The notes under the pieces are model-generated. The model searched no databases. It saw only the letters and a program-made list of their open reading frames with translations, and was not told where the DNA came from. From Oceanomicrobium pacificus (GTDB taxonomy: Bacteria; Pseudomonadota; Alphaproteobacteria; Rhodobacterales; Rhodobacteraceae), in assembly GCF_009833495.1 (NCBI RefSeq), contig NZ_WUWG01000005.1, positions 247,286 through 311,285 of the forward strand: a stretch of DNA of 64,000 bases, in the 5' to 3' direction. Within the stretch, counting starts at the first letter, position 1. Each line of letters opens with the position of its first letter. Both the position numbers and the translations under genes were made by a program. Positions 35,393 to 46,442 of this stretch are shown piece after piece.

Positions 35393-36580
35393 TTAGCCGA
35401 GCGCGGCGACGCCGGGCAGGGTCTTGCCTTCGAGCCATTCGAGGAAGGCGCCGCCGGCGGTCGAGACATAGGAGAAATCCTTTGCCGCATCCGCGCCGTT
35501 GAGCGCGGCGACCGTGTCCCCGCCGCCGGCGACCGAGACGAGCTTGCCGGCTTTCGTCAGGCTGGCGGCATGCGCGGCGGCGGCATCGGTGGCGGCGTTG
35601 AAGGGGGCGATCTCGAAAGCGCCGAGCGGGCCGTTCCAGACGAGCGTGCGGGCCGCGTCGAACGCGGCCTTCACCCGGTCGACCGATTTCGGTCCGGCAT
35701 CGAGGATCATCGCGTCATCGGGGCAGGCATCGGCGGCGACGGTCTCGCTCGCGGCGCCCGCCTTGAAGTCCCGTGCGACCACAAGGTCGACAGGCAGGAT
35801 CAGTTCGCAATTTTCCTTCTCTGCCTTGGCCATGATGTCCTGCGCCGTGTCGATCAGCTCATGTTCGCAAAGCGAGGTGCCGACAGGCAAGCCTTGCGCG
35901 GCGAGGAACGTGTTGGCCATGCCGCCGCCAATGACGATCCGGTCGACCCGGTCGATCAGGTTGCCAAGAAGGTCGAGCTTGGTGGAGACTTTTGCGCCAC
36001 CGACCACGGCGACCACAGGCCGGTCGGGATGCGAGAGCGCCTGTTCCAGCGCGGACAGTTCTGCCTGCATCAGCCGGCCGGCGCAGGCGGGCAGCAAATG
36101 TGCGAGCCCTTCGGTCGAGGCATGCGCCCGGTGGGCGGCGGAAAACGCGTCATTGCAATAGATGTCGCCCAGTGCGGCCATGGCCTTGGCCGTGTCCGCG
36201 TCGTTGGCTTCCTCCCCCGGCAGGAAGCGGGTGTTTTCCAGAAGCAGGACCTCGCCCGCCTCCATTGCGCCAACGGCGGCTTCCGCGTCCGCGCCGATCG
36301 TGTCGGGGCAGAAGCGCACCGGCACGCCGAGCGTGTCGCGCAGCGCGGGCAGGGTGACCGAGAGGCTCATCTCCGGCACGGCCTTGCCCTTGGGGCGGCC
36401 GAAATGGGCGAGCAGCACCGGCTTGCCGCCGGCATCCAGAATGTCGCGCACGGTGGGGGCGATCCGCTCGATCCGGGTCGTGTCGGTGACCCGGTCGCCA
36501 TCGGTGGGGACGTTGATGTCCACGCGGGTCAGAACGGTTTTTCCCTGCAGGTCGAGATCGTCGAGTGTCTTCCAGCTCAT
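35393..36580 (-). CDS. pgk: Phosphoglycerate kinase
   Basis: 395 residues, full length. N-terminal [18 protein letters not shown] binds 3-phosphoglycerate, [15 protein letters not shown] lies in the hinge region and [11 protein letters not shown] binds nucleotide. Catalyses ATP formation from 1,3-bisphosphoglycerate in glycolysis, or the reverse in gluconeogenesis. It lies 28 bases after the small membrane peptide and 178 after tkt. Confidence 0.96.
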   Translation of the reverse strand: MSWKTLDDLDLQGKTVLTRVDINVPTDGDRVTDTTRIERIAPTVRDILDAGGKPVLLAHFGRPKGKAVPEMSLSVTLPALRDTLGVPVRFCPDTIGADAEAAVGAMEAGEVLLLENTRFLPGEEANDADTAKAMAALGDIYCNDAFSAAHRAHASTEGLAHLLPACAGRLMQAELSALEQALSHPDRPVVAVVGGAKVSTKLDLLGNLIDRVDRIVIGGGMANTFLAAQGLPVGTSLCEHELIDTAQDIMAKAEKENCELILPVDLVVARDFKAGAASETVAADACPDDAMILDAGPKSVDRVKAAFDAARTLVWNGPLGAFEIAPFNAATDAAAAHAASLTKAGKLVSVAGGGDTVAALNGADAAKDFSYVSTAGGAFLEWLEGKTLPGVAALG

Positions 36581-36608
36581 GCCATGCCTTTCGCAAAAAA
36601 AATCCCGG

Positions 36609-36749
36609 CTAGCGCCAGAAGGCCAGCCAGGATGTCATGCGGGCGAGCTGTTTTCCGAGGAAAAGGAGCACGCCCGTCTGATAGTAAATGTCTGCGGCGG
36701 CCAGCAGAGCCGCCAATGCGACAAGCCCGAGAAATGTTTTCAGGCTCAT
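36609..36749 (-). CDS. 46-residue membrane peptide between tkt and pgk
   Basis: ATG 36749 has GAGGA five bases upstream and the frame ends at TAG 36609. The product is 46 residues with a hydrophobic N-terminal helix ([19 protein letters not shown]), then [20 protein letters not shown] and WLAFWR. It begins 9 bases after the tkt stop, so it is translated within the tkt-pgk transcript. I recognise no named family. The good ribosome site, tight spacing and coherent membrane pattern support a real small protein. Confidence 0.65.
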   Translation of the reverse strand: MSLKTFLGLVALAALLAAADIYYQTGVLLFLGKQLARMTSWLAFWR

Positions 36750-36758
36750 CGCGGATCC

Positions 36759-38777
36759 TCAGAGCAGTGCCTCGACTTTTGCCGCGACAGCTTCCGGCGT
36801 AATCCCGAAATGTTCGTAAAGATCGTCGATCGGGCCGGAGGCGCCGAAACCGTCCATCCCGACGAAATCGGCTTTCTTGGCGCTGCCCCGCTCGCCGCAG
36901 AGCCACTGGTCCCAGCCCATGCGCGCACCGGCTTCGACGGCCACGCGGACCGGTCCGGCGGGCAGGACGCGGCGGCGATATTTCTCGTCCTGAGCCGCGA
37001 ACAGTTCCCAGCAGGGCATGGAGACGACGCGCGTGCCGATGCCCTTGGCTTCGAGGATTTCCTTCGCCTTCATGGCGATCTCCACCTCGGACCCGGTGGC
37101 CATCAGGATGGCGCGGCGCTTGGCGTCGGCCTCGGCCAGCACATAGGCGCCCTGCGCGGTCAGGTTCTTGGTCGTATGCTTGGTGCGCAGCGTCGGCAGG
37201 CCCTGACGGGTCAGTGCCAGCACCGACGGCGTGGATTCGGAGGTGATTGCCAGTTCCCAGGCCTCGGCCGTCTCGATCGTGTCGCAGGGGCGGAAGAGGT
37301 TGGTGTTGGGCGTGGCGCGGTTGATCGCCAGATGCTCCACCGGCTGGTGGGTCGGGCCGTCCTCGCCAAGGCCGATACTGTCATGGGTCATCACATAGGT
37401 GACCGGCACGCCCATCAGCGCCGACAGGCGCATCGCGCCGCGCGCATAGTCGGTGAAGCACATGAAGGTGCCGCCATAGGCTTTCACGCCGCCGTGCAGC
37501 GACAGGCCGTTCATGGCCGCGGCCATGCCATGTTCGCGGATGCCGTAATAGACGTAGCGGCCCTTGCGGTTGTCGGCATCGAACGTGCCGAGCCCTTCGG
37601 TCAGCGTGTTGTTGGAGCCGGTCAGGTCGGCCGAGCCGCCGATGGTCTCGGGTGCGATCTTGTTGATCACCTCGAGCGCCATCTCGGAGCTTTTGCGGGT
37701 GGCCACTTTCGGCGCATCGGCAGAGACCTGTTTCTTGAACGCCTTGATCGCGGCGGACAGGCGCTTGGGCGCGGCGCCCGACATCACGCGGTCGAACTCG
37801 GCCTGGCGCGCGCCCGACAGGGTCGCCTTGGCCTCTTCCCAGGCCTTGCGGGTTTCCGCGCCGTGCGCACCGATCGCTTCCCATGCGGATTTGATGTCGG
37901 CGGGGATCTCGAAGGCCGGATGCGGCCAGCCGTAGATCTCGCGCACCTTGGCGATCTCGTCGGGGCCGAGCGGCGAGCCGTGGGCTTTCGACGTGTCCTG
38001 CTTGGCGGGCGAGCCGAAGCCGATATGGGTCTTGCAGGCGATCATCGAGGGCAGGGGGCTCTGCTTGGCCTGCGCGATGGCACGGTCGATGGCGACCGGA
38101 TCATGCCCGTCGCAGGAGAAGACGGACCAGCCGGCGGCCTCGAACCGGGTCATCTGGTCGGTCACGTCCGACAGGTCGACCTTGCCGTCGATGGAGATGC
38201 CGTTGTCGTCCCAGAGCACGATGAGCTTGCCGAGCTTCTGCTTGCCGGCAAGGCCGATCGCCTCGTGGCTGATGCCTTCCATCAGGCAGCCGTCGCCGGC
38301 GATCACGTAAGTGTGGTGGTCGACAACCTTCTTGCCGAAGCGTGCGGCCATCGACTGTTCGGCCATGGCGAAGCCCACGGCGGTGGCGATGCCCTGGCCG
38401 AGCGGGCCGGTCGTCGTCTCGATGCCCTTGGCATGGCCATATTCGGGGTGGCCCGCGGTGATCGCGCCGAGCTGGCGGAAGTTGCGGATCTGCTCGATTG
38501 TCATGTCCTCGTAGCCGGTGAGGTGCAGGAGCGAATAGAGCAGCATCGAGCCGTGGCCCGCGGACAGGATGAACCGGTCGCGGTCGGCCCAGTCGGGGGC
38601 GGAGGCGTCGAATTTCAGGTGTTTCTCGAACAGGACGGTGGCCACGTCGGCCATGCCCATCGGCATGCCGGGATGGCCGGAATTGGCGGCCTGCACCGCA
38701 TCCATGGAGAGCACGCGGATGGCCGCGGCCTTGGCCCAATGGTCGGGGTGGTTCTGGCGAAGGTCGGAAATATCCAC
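36759..38777 (-). CDS. tkt: Transketolase
   Basis: 672 residues. Thiamine-diphosphate enzyme of the pentose phosphate pathway (and Calvin cycle where present). The N-terminal [13 protein letters not shown], the cofactor motif [18 protein letters not shown] and the C-terminal [19 protein letters not shown] are intact. First of a leftward block tkt, small peptide, pgk, aldolase. No Rubisco gene is present, so a housekeeping role is assumed. Confidence 0.96.
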   Translation of the reverse strand: MDISDLRQNHPDHWAKAAAIRVLSMDAVQAANSGHPGMPMGMADVATVLFEKHLKFDASAPDWADRDRFILSAGHGSMLLYSLLHLTGYEDMTIEQIRNFRQLGAITAGHPEYGHAKGIETTTGPLGQGIATAVGFAMAEQSMAARFGKKVVDHHTYVIAGDGCLMEGISHEAIGLAGKQKLGKLIVLWDDNGISIDGKVDLSDVTDQMTRFEAAGWSVFSCDGHDPVAIDRAIAQAKQSPLPSMIACKTHIGFGSPAKQDTSKAHGSPLGPDEIAKVREIYGWPHPAFEIPADIKSAWEAIGAHGAETRKAWEEAKATLSGARQAEFDRVMSGAAPKRLSAAIKAFKKQVSADAPKVATRKSSEMALEVINKIAPETIGGSADLTGSNNTLTEGLGTFDADNRKGRYVYYGIREHGMAAAMNGLSLHGGVKAYGGTFMCFTDYARGAMRLSALMGVPVTYVMTHDSIGLGEDGPTHQPVEHLAINRATPNTNLFRPCDTIETAEAWELAITSESTPSVLALTRQGLPTLRTKHTTKNLTAQGAYVLAEADAKRRAILMATGSEVEIAMKAKEILEAKGIGTRVVSMPCWELFAAQDEKYRRRVLPAGPVRVAVEAGARMGWDQWLCGERGSAKKADFVGMDGFGASGPIDDLYEHFGITPEAVAAKVEALL

Positions 38778-38855
38778 GTCTCTGCTCTTTCCTGGCTGGG
38801 ACCGGCGGGAACGGGACGGGGCCCGGGCCGGGGCGGGTTGAGTCGGTTCGCTGGC

Positions 38856-38883
38856 TTGATAACAGTGTGGCGGCGTGGGTCAA
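38856..38883 (-). promoter_or_regulatory. Candidate tkt promoter
   Basis: On the minus strand TTGACC (38883-38878), 16 bp, TATCAA (38861-38856), about 80 bases before the tkt ATG. The rest of the 246-base gap to the zapA side holds no gene. Confidence 0.5.
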
Positions 38884-39023
38884 GCATCCGAACTGTCGCA
38901 ATCGAGGGTCGAAAAGCCCCCAAAAAATGCTGTATTCAGGGTAGAATAGGACTGTCCGGTGCAGGGAACGATTCGTCGTGGCCCACAGAGGCATCTGCGG
39001 CGGGCCGGATAAAAGAGAGCAGG

Positions 39024-39287
39024 ATGACGGAAAAACTGGACGCGTTAGAGGGTAGAGTCACCCGAATCTTGGAACGCCTCAGGACCCTGTCCGAGGGTGC
39101 CCCCGACCGAAGCGATCTCGATGCTGGCAGCTCCGACGGAGCCGATGCGGCAGAGGTGGCGCGGTTGACCGAGAGCCATGCAGACCTGTCGTCGGAACTG
39201 GACGCGCTGAAGCGCCGCCGGGCCGAGGAAGCCGACCGGCTCGACAGTCTGATCGGGACATTGAAGGACACAACAAGGGGGCTGTAG
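39024..39287 (+). CDS. Small coiled-coil protein preceding zapA
   Basis: 87 acidic, helical residues: DALEGRVTRILERLRTL and EVARLTESHADLSSELDALKRRR have heptad spacing. ATG 39024 follows GAGAGCAGG. Its TAG stop overlaps the GTG start of zapA (TAGTG), which points to translational coupling and a role with the Z-ring regulator. I know it only as an uncharacterised neighbour of zapA in Rhodobacteraceae; the resemblance to ZapB-like coiled coils is inference. Confidence 0.75.
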   Translation: MTEKLDALEGRVTRILERLRTLSEGAPDRSDLDAGSSDGADAAEVARLTESHADLSSELDALKRRRAEEADRLDSLIGTLKDTTRGL

Positions 39288-39685
39288 TGCCGGAACTTTC
39301 ACTGGAAATCGGCGGGCGAAGTTTTTCGGTCGTCTGCGAAGAGGGGCAGGAGACGCAGCTGCAGGCCGCGGCGCAACTGCTCGATCAGGAGGCGCAGCAT
39401 GTGATGGGCGGTCTCGGGCGTCTGCCCGAGACGCGGATGCTGCTCATGGCCGGACTGATGATGGCCGACCGCGCGATCGGCGTTGCCTGGAAGCTGGAAT
39501 CGGCGGAGGACCGGATCGGTGCGCTCGAACAGCGGCTGAAGGATGCGGAGGCGAAACTCGCCGTCCTGCAGGCCAAGGCCTCCGAGGGACCTGATGACAG
39601 CCGCGCCGAGGCGCTTCTGGAAAACCTGACGGGCGAGCTGGAAGAGTTTGTCGACACGATGGAACAGAAAGGCTGGGTGGCCTGA
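39287..39685 (+). CDS. zapA: Cell division protein ZapA
   Basis: 132 residues from GTG 39287. ZapA tetramers bundle FtsZ filaments at midcell. The N-terminal beta part ELSLEIGGRSFSVVCEEGQE is the ZapA signature, followed by a long helix (AAQLLDQEAQHVM) and a C-terminal coiled coil (RIGALEQRLKDAEAKLAVLQ). Coupled to the upstream coiled-coil gene and followed by a terminator. No 6S RNA fits between the stop and the terminator. Confidence 0.9.
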   Translation: MPELSLEIGGRSFSVVCEEGQETQLQAAAQLLDQEAQHVMGGLGRLPETRMLLMAGLMMADRAIGVAWKLESAEDRIGALEQRLKDAEAKLAVLQAKASEGPDDSRAEALLENLTGELEEFVDTMEQKGWVA

Positions 39686-39713
39686 AGCCTTGCCCGTTCC
39701 AAAGGTGAATGAG

Positions 39714-39746
39714 AGGCCGGCCGGTGCGCCGGCCTTTTTGTTTTTT
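39714..39746 (+). terminator. Intrinsic terminator after zapA
   Basis: An 8-bp stem (39714-39721 with 39728-39735), then TTTTT, G and TTTTTT. Confidence 0.85.
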
Positions 39747-39788
39747 GTCAGCCGCTTGTGTGACTTGGCTCAGGCCATGTCACAAGAA

Positions 39789-39813
39789 AGGCCGGCCCCG
39801 GAGGGACCGGCCT
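39789..39813 (-). terminator. Probable terminator after grxD
   Basis: AGGCCGG (39789-39795) pairs with CCGGCCT (39807-39813); on the minus strand the hairpin runs into TTTCTTG, 44 bases past the grxD stop. Confidence 0.55.
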
Positions 39814-39856
39814 GTCCTGTCTGCACCCCGCGCCGAGGTTGCGGCGGAAATTCGCG

Positions 39857-40219
39857 TCAGCCGTTGGCTTCGCGGATCTTGTCGGCGGCGTCCTTGTCGA
39901 AGCTGACGCCCTTGCTGGTGAAGAGCTGGTCCAGCTCGCCCGACAGGGTCATTTCGGTGATGATGTCGCAGCCGCCCACGAACTCGCCCTTCACATAGAG
40001 TTGCGGGATGGTCGGCCAGTCGGAGAAATCCTTGATGCCCTGGCGGATTTCCTCATCCGCGAGCACGTTCACGTCCTTGTAGGTGACGCCCATATAGTTG
40101 AGCACGCCAGCCACGCGGGAGGAGAAGCCGCATTGCGGCATGCTCGACGTGCCTTTCATGAACAGCACGACATCATTGCTGTCGATATCGCTCTGGATGG
40201 TTTCTGCGGCATTGGTCAT
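39857..40219 (-). CDS. grxD: Monothiol glutaredoxin, Grx4 family
   Basis: 120 residues. The CGFS active site lies in [38 protein letters not shown] is the glutathione/[2Fe-2S] binding region. CGFS glutaredoxins carry iron-sulfur clusters together with BolA proteins. It starts 5 bases after the stop of the adjacent BolA gene, so the pair is an operon. ATG 40219 gives the normal [12 protein letters not shown] start. Confidence 0.95.
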   Translation of the reverse strand: MTNAAETIQSDIDSNDVVLFMKGTSSMPQCGFSSRVAGVLNYMGVTYKDVNVLADEEIRQGIKDFSDWPTIPQLYVKGEFVGGCDIITEMTLSGELDQLFTSKGVSFDKDAADKIREANG

Positions 40220-40224
40220 GTCGG

Positions 40225-40467
40225 TCACTCCGGTGCTTTTGTGGTCAGGGCGAGCGCGTGCAATTCGCCTGCCGGTCCGTCCATCCGCCCTTTGAGCGCG
40301 GCATAGACGAGTTGATGCTGTTTCACGCGGTTGAGGCCGGTGAATTCTTCCGCGATCACTTCCGCCGCATAATGGTTTCCGTCGCCGGCAAGGTCGGTGA
40401 TGGTGATCTTCGCGGTCGGAAAGGCCTCCCGGATCAGGGTTTCGATCTGCTGGGCTTCCATGGCCAT
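40225..40467 (-). CDS. BolA-family iron-sulfur protein partner
   Basis: 80 residues, class II KH-like fold. The pattern [31 protein letters not shown] and the conserved His in [11 protein letters not shown] identify a BolA/IbaG protein. Adjacent grxD supports a [2Fe-2S] transfer or storage complex. ATG 40461 (MEAQQIE) is an equally good start. First gene of the bolA-grxD pair; purL lies 90 bases upstream on the same strand. Confidence 0.9.
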   Translation of the reverse strand: MAMEAQQIETLIREAFPTAKITITDLAGDGNHYAAEVIAEEFTGLNRVKQHQLVYAALKGRMDGPAGELHALALTTKAPE

Positions 40468-40557
40468 CGGGGGTCACTCCTGCGCGTGGTTCTTGGTGGA
40501 AATCTAGGGTGCGGCCGGGGCGGGTGCAAGGGCTGCCCGCCCGGGCTGCGGTGAAGG

Positions 40558-42747
<2,190 letters not shown>

Positions 42748-42844
42748 CGGCGCTCCGGCTTTGACATTGCATCTGCGCCGCCTTGTAGTCGGGAAGGTCC
42801 CGCAGGGAAAGGGCGTAGCGCAGGCAGACCGGCCGGCGCGGCAA

Positions 42845-42872
42845 TGGACCGCGCGGGAAAAGGTCCTAAAAT
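42845..42872 (+). promoter_or_regulatory. Candidate promoter for the two exported proteins
   Basis: TGGACC (42845-42850), 16 bp and TAAAAT (42867-42872), about 70 bases before the ATG at 42942. GGACC and GGTCC near the two boxes form an inverted repeat. Confidence 0.4.
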
Positions 42873-42941
42873 CGCCCCATTCATGGCCGAGACCGGGGCC
42901 AAGGCACGGCCGGGCGGGAGAACCCGGCAGAAAGGACGGAA

Positions 42942-43535
42942 ATGGACGTGATGACCCGATATGCGCCCGCGGCCGCTCTGGCGGGGGCGATTCTGTCGGC
43001 CGGATGGGCCGGCGGACCGGCGCTGGCGGCCGATCAGGAACGGCGGACGCTGCTCGATCACAAGGATTGGGTGGTGGACGAGGTCTGGCAGGATGGCGAG
43101 GTCCATTGCGATGCCTATACGTCCGCCGGCGAGGGGATCTGGTTCTCGCTCTATGTGTTTCCCGACCATGAGGACGTGACGCTGGTGGTGGAAAACCCCG
43201 GCTGGGACCTGACCAAGCGCGAGGCGGAAGTGTCGCTGGCGATCGACCGCGACAGCTGGAGCGGGGTGGCGGAACTGGAGGGCGAGCTTCTGGTGGTGCG
43301 CGACCTGACGGATGCGTTCCTGACCGACATCCAGAACGGGCGCGACGCGGCGATCATGGATGAATATGGCAATCACGTTCTGGAATTCTCGCTGCGCGGC
43401 AGCGCGGCGGCGATCCTGAAACTCTACGAATGCTGGGACAATGCGGTCGCCAATCGCGAGAGCGACCCGAGCGACCCGTTCGCCCGTTCGGGTGCGGGCA
43501 CGATCGGGGACGAACCCCGCTATTTCGGACGATGA
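42942..43535 (+). CDS. Exported protein of unknown function
   Basis: 197 residues with a signal peptide ending near GGPALAADQ (about residue 30). The mature part is mostly beta ([42 protein letters not shown]) and has two Cys (VHCDA, YECWD) that could form a disulfide. The layout resembles periplasmic proteins of the invasion-associated locus B type only loosely. Its stop overlaps the first possible start of the next exported protein, so the two probably act together or share a transcript. Confidence 0.7.
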   Translation: MDVMTRYAPAAALAGAILSAGWAGGPALAADQERRTLLDHKDWVVDEVWQDGEVHCDAYTSAGEGIWFSLYVFPDHEDVTLVVENPGWDLTKREAEVSLAIDRDSWSGVAELEGELLVVRDLTDAFLTDIQNGRDAAIMDEYGNHVLEFSLRGSAAAILKLYECWDNAVANRESDPSDPFARSGAGTIGDEPRYFGR

Positions 43536-43546
43536 GGGCGGCACGG

Positions 43547-44113
43547 ATGACACATGCATTGCGCCTGATGGCGGCGGGGATCGCTCTGGCCGCTGCCGCG
43601 CCCGCACTTGCCGCCGATTTCGAGGTCGGCACCTACGAGAACGGCAGCTCCTACATTTTCATGACCGGCGATATCGAGGAGGGGGACGCGCAGCGCTTCA
43701 CCTCGGCCTATCTGAAGATCAAGTCCAAGCCCGAGGGCCGGATCGAGGATGTCTGGCTGCACAGCGAGGGCGGCCTGCTGGAGCCGGCGCTGGCCATCGG
43801 TTACATGATCCGCGGCTGGGGGCTCGACACGCTGGTCGACGAGGAGGAAGTCTGCCTGAGCGCCTGCGGCTTCATCTGGCTGTCGGGCGCGTCGCGCTAT
43901 GCGTCGGAGCGCGCGCTCATCGGCTTCCACACGGTCTGGTCGCACGGGATGGTCGCGCATGACGGCAATGCGCTGGTGAAGGATTTCCTGTCGGAACTGG
44001 GCTACGGGCCGCAGGTGGCGGACTATGTCATCACGCCGGAGCCCGACGAGATGATCTATCTGACGGCCAGCGATGCGCGGCGGCTCGGGATCCCGTTCGG
44101 CCATGTCGAATAG
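43547..44113 (+). CDS. Exported ClpP-fold protein (COG3904 type)
   Basis: 188 residues, signal peptide to about residue 24 (APALAADF). The mature domain follows a ClpP/crotonase-like pattern: the VWLHSEGGLLEPALAIGYMI oxyanion-type turn and EEVCLSACGFIWLSG with a Ser placed like the ClpP nucleophile, then RALIGFHTVW with a His. This matches periplasmic COG3904 proteins, whose proteolysis is predicted but little studied. ATG 43547 has a GAGGG site; ATG 43532, overlapping the preceding stop, is the alternative. Confidence 0.75.
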   Translation: MTHALRLMAAGIALAAAAPALAADFEVGTYENGSSYIFMTGDIEEGDAQRFTSAYLKIKSKPEGRIEDVWLHSEGGLLEPALAIGYMIRGWGLDTLVDEEEVCLSACGFIWLSGASRYASERALIGFHTVWSHGMVAHDGNALVKDFLSELGYGPQVADYVITPEPDEMIYLTASDARRLGIPFGHVE

Positions 44114-44134
44114 GCCGGACCCTGCGGGCGGCGG

Positions 44135-44929
44135 TCAGACGAGGCCCAGTTCCGCATCCGAGGCGATCCGGTCATAGACATCGCGCGGCGGCATCGGCCG
44201 CTCCGGCCAGTCCGGCTCGAACGTGAAACTCGACACTTTGCGCCCCTCGGGCAGGGCGCCGTTGCCCGCACCGACCGCATAGTCGTAATAGAGTTTCACG
44301 ATCTCGTCATAAGTGACCTGCTGGGCGGCGGGATGGGCGAGACAGGCGGCCTGCCAGCGCGCGACGCGGGCATAGTCGGGGCCGTCGGGCAGGCTGAACC
44401 CTTCGTAATAGTCGAGGAACCAGAACCGCATCATCAGCGGCGTGTAGACCAGTTCGGCCAGCCCGAAATCGTCGAAGAGATAGGTGCCATCGGGGTTGAG
44501 CCGCTCCAACTCGCCGTTCAGCCAGCGATATTCCTTCAGGAGCGCCTCGCGCTTTTCGTCGCGCTTGTCGCGGTCGCGGTTCATCACCATCAGATAGCCT
44601 GCGGCTGCGAAGGGACCTTCCCGACTGATGAGCCAGCGTTCCAGTCCGCGCTCGAACGGGTCGCGGCGCGCGACGGGCGTGGCGTCGAACCGTTCCTCCA
44701 CATAGCGCATGATGATGAGGCTTTCCTTCAGGATGCGGCCCTCCTCATCCTCCAGCACCGGCAGGGCGGTGGTGCCCTGGGTCTTTTCCAGAAGCCAGTC
44801 CGGCCGCGGCTTGGTGATGTCGATCACCTGAAAATCCACTGCGTCCGACAGGCCTTTGAGCGCGAGCAGAATCTTCACCCGCTGCGAGAAAGGACAGACG
44901 GGAATATGGTAGATCAGCGGTTTTTGCAT
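44135..44929 (-). CDS. Glutathione S-transferase family protein
   Basis: 264 residues. N-terminal thioredoxin-like domain with YHIPVCPFSQRVKILLALKG, where a Cys (not Ser/Tyr) sits at the active-site helix as in omega/lambda-like GSTs, and LPVLEDEEGRILKESLIIMRYVEE, the glutathione-binding strand-turn. A helical C-terminal domain follows. Such Cys-type GSTs often reduce glutathionyl adducts. Its upstream side faces the candidate small RNA. Confidence 0.88.
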   Translation of the reverse strand: MQKPLIYHIPVCPFSQRVKILLALKGLSDAVDFQVIDITKPRPDWLLEKTQGTTALPVLEDEEGRILKESLIIMRYVEERFDATPVARRDPFERGLERWLISREGPFAAAGYLMVMNRDRDKRDEKREALLKEYRWLNGELERLNPDGTYLFDDFGLAELVYTPLMMRFWFLDYYEGFSLPDGPDYARVARWQAACLAHPAAQQVTYDEIVKLYYDYAVGAGNGALPEGRKVSSFTFEPDWPERPMPPRDVYDRIASDAELGLV

Positions 44930-45113
44930 GGGTCGGCTCCGGGCTGCGAACGGCGACAGTGGGATAATCGGATGCGCATTGGCGTGACTGTGGCAAGAGG
45001 CCGGTGGCCGATCAAGTCACGATATGCCTGTGCGGGGGGGACAATGCCTGCGGCAGGGGCACAGGACGGTGCCGGCCGGCGCCAGCAAAAACAGGCGCTG
45101 CTGGCGATCGGGC

Positions 45114-45190
45114 AAAAAAAAGGCCGAGCAAAGCTCGGCCCAAGTCCAACAGGGAGGTTGAAACGGTGCGGGAAACCGCATCCCGTTTCG
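45114..45190 (-). ncRNA. Candidate small regulatory RNA with a CUCCCU loop
   Basis: No ORF is credible here, but on the minus strand a promoter is followed by three back-to-back hairpins. Hairpin 1: GAAACGG/CCGUUUC (45189-45183 with 45166-45160) with an inner UGCGG/CCGCA. Hairpin 2: CAAC/GUUG (45160-45157 with 45150-45147) presenting the loop CUCCCU, complementary to ribosome binding sites. Hairpin 3: an 8-bp stem (45140-45133 with 45129-45122), 3-base loop and eight U (45121-45114), an ideal intrinsic terminator. The RNA would be about 76 nt. Exposed C/U loops are known in alphaproteobacterial sRNA families such as CcsR, but I cannot assign this one. Confidence 0.7.
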
Positions 45191-45196
45191 AGGGTG

Positions 45197-45225
45197 GATA
45201 TAGGTATGGGTCCTGGGCCGTTCAA
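45197..45225 (-). promoter_or_regulatory. Promoter of the candidate small RNA
   Basis: On the minus strand TTGAAC (45225-45220), exactly 17 bp, TATATC (45202-45197). The predicted start at 45189-45190 coincides with the first base of hairpin 1. Confidence 0.7.
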
Positions 45226-45226
45226 G

Positions 45227-45255
45227 AAAAAAAACGGCTGAGGCGCGCATAGCCG
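45227..45255 (-). terminator. Intrinsic terminator of the LysR gene
   Basis: CGGCT/AGCCG (45255-45251 with 45239-45235), an 11-base loop and eight T (45234-45227), 58 bases past the LysR stop. It separates the regulator transcript from the small RNA promoter that follows at once. Confidence 0.75.
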
Positions 45256-45312
45256 CTATCACCCCTGTGCATAGCTATAGCACAAAAATGGCGAAGATAT
45301 GAACAAAACCCG

Positions 45313-46206
45313 TCATTCGCGGCGCTGTTTGCGGTATTCCGCCAGTTCTTCCAGCATGAAATCGCGGAAGGCGCTGACCCGGCTGGAATGGCGCAATTCC
45401 TCCGCATAGGCAAGGTAGACGGGGATCTGGTCGCTTTCCTCCTCGGGGAGCACACGGACCAGATCGGGGAAATCGACGGGCAGATAGTCGGGCAGGGCGC
45501 CGATGCCCAGCCCGTGGAGCGCGGCCTGCAGGATGCCGAAATAATTGTTCACCGTCAGGTGCGACTGGTGGTCCTGCGCGAGGATCGGCTCCAGCCAGCG
45601 CTTGCCGGCGGACACCTGCGGCGCGTCGGAGCTTTGGGTGATCATCCTGTGGCTTGCCAGATCGTCGATCGAGCCGGGCACGCCGTTCTCGTCGAGATAG
45701 GTGCGCGAGGCATAGAAGCGAATATTCACATCCATCAGCCGGCGGCGGATGATGTCGGCCTGGCTCGGTTCCTTCATGCGGATCGCCACATCGGCCTCCC
45801 GCATCGGCAGGTCGAGGACCCGTTCCTCCAGCATCAGGTTGATCTTCAGGTTCGGGTAGCGCGCGTAGAGCCGCTTCAGGCGCGGGGCGAGCCAGAGCGT
45901 GCCGAAGCCCACCGTGGAGGTGACGCGCAATTCGCCGAACACCTCGTCCTCGCTGTCGCGGATGCGCGCGGTTGCCGTGTCGAGCCGTTTCGACATGGAG
46001 CGCGTCGCCTCGAAGAGAAGCTCGCCCTGTTCGGTCAGGATCAGCCCGCGGGCGTGGCGGTGGAAGAGCGTGACCCCGAGGCTTTCCTCCAGCCCGCGGA
46101 TCTGGCGCGACACGGCCGACTGGCTGAGCCGGAGCGCCTCGCCCGCATGGGTCAGGCTGCCCGCATCCGCCACCGCGTGAAAGATCCTCAACTTGTCCCA
46201 GTCCAC
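45313..46206 (-). CDS. LysR-family transcriptional regulator
   Basis: 297 residues from GTG 46206, which has GGAGG six bases upstream. The N-terminal winged helix is plain: WDKLRIFHAVADAGSLTHAG, LRLSQSAVSRQIRGLEESLG and LFHRHARGLILTEQGE. The C-terminal effector domain has no Cys pair pointing to a redox sensor. It is divergent from the indolepyruvate oxidoreductase gene across 236 bases that contain a T-N11-A site, so it probably controls that gene. The effector is unknown. Confidence 0.9.
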   Translation of the reverse strand: MDWDKLRIFHAVADAGSLTHAGEALRLSQSAVSRQIRGLEESLGVTLFHRHARGLILTEQGELLFEATRSMSKRLDTATARIRDSEDEVFGELRVTSTVGFGTLWLAPRLKRLYARYPNLKINLMLEERVLDLPMREADVAIRMKEPSQADIIRRRLMDVNIRFYASRTYLDENGVPGSIDDLASHRMITQSSDAPQVSAGKRWLEPILAQDHQSHLTVNNYFGILQAALHGLGIGALPDYLPVDFPDLVRVLPEEESDQIPVYLAYAEELRHSSRVSAFRDFMLEELAEYRKQRRE

Positions 46207-46386
46207 GTCCGAACCTCCGCCACGGGCGCGCGTCTCCGGCGCGCAGGGGCCTTGAAATATATTGGCAAATCCGGTCCGTCTGGCCCGTCCGCCGGTGCTA
46301 TCCGGACTATACCGGCCACCGACAAACTTGCAACGATGCCAGCGACCGATCACAATCCGTGATGGACGGTGTCACGATTATTTTCT

Positions 46387-46415
46387 TTGGAAGGTCAAGT
46401 ATCCTGACCTATAAT
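46387..46415 (+). promoter_or_regulatory. Promoter of the indolepyruvate oxidoreductase gene with LysR-type box
   Basis: TTGGAA (46387-46392), 17 bp and a perfect TATAAT (46410-46415). The spacer is filled by GGTCA-N7-TGACC (46393-46409), which contains T-N11-A (46395-46407), the LysR recognition form. A second inverted repeat, GTGA-N9-TCAC (46359-46375), lies 12 bp upstream. Confidence 0.6.
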
Positions 46416-46442
46416 CGCCTGACACGGGAATTGGGAGGTTCC

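Noticed and set aside
34342..38777. Calvin cycle (cbb) operon
   Set aside because: Aldolase, pgk and tkt are present, but no Rubisco, phosphoribulokinase or cbbR; they serve general central metabolism.
36162..39287. 1041-residue plus-strand ORF opposite tkt and pgk
   Set aside because: Shadow of the real genes; only its last 87 residues (from 39024) form a genuine small gene.
39686..39856. Possible 6S RNA downstream of zapA
   Set aside because: Only about 28 bases lie between the stop and the terminator hairpin, and the rest is the opposing grxD terminator.
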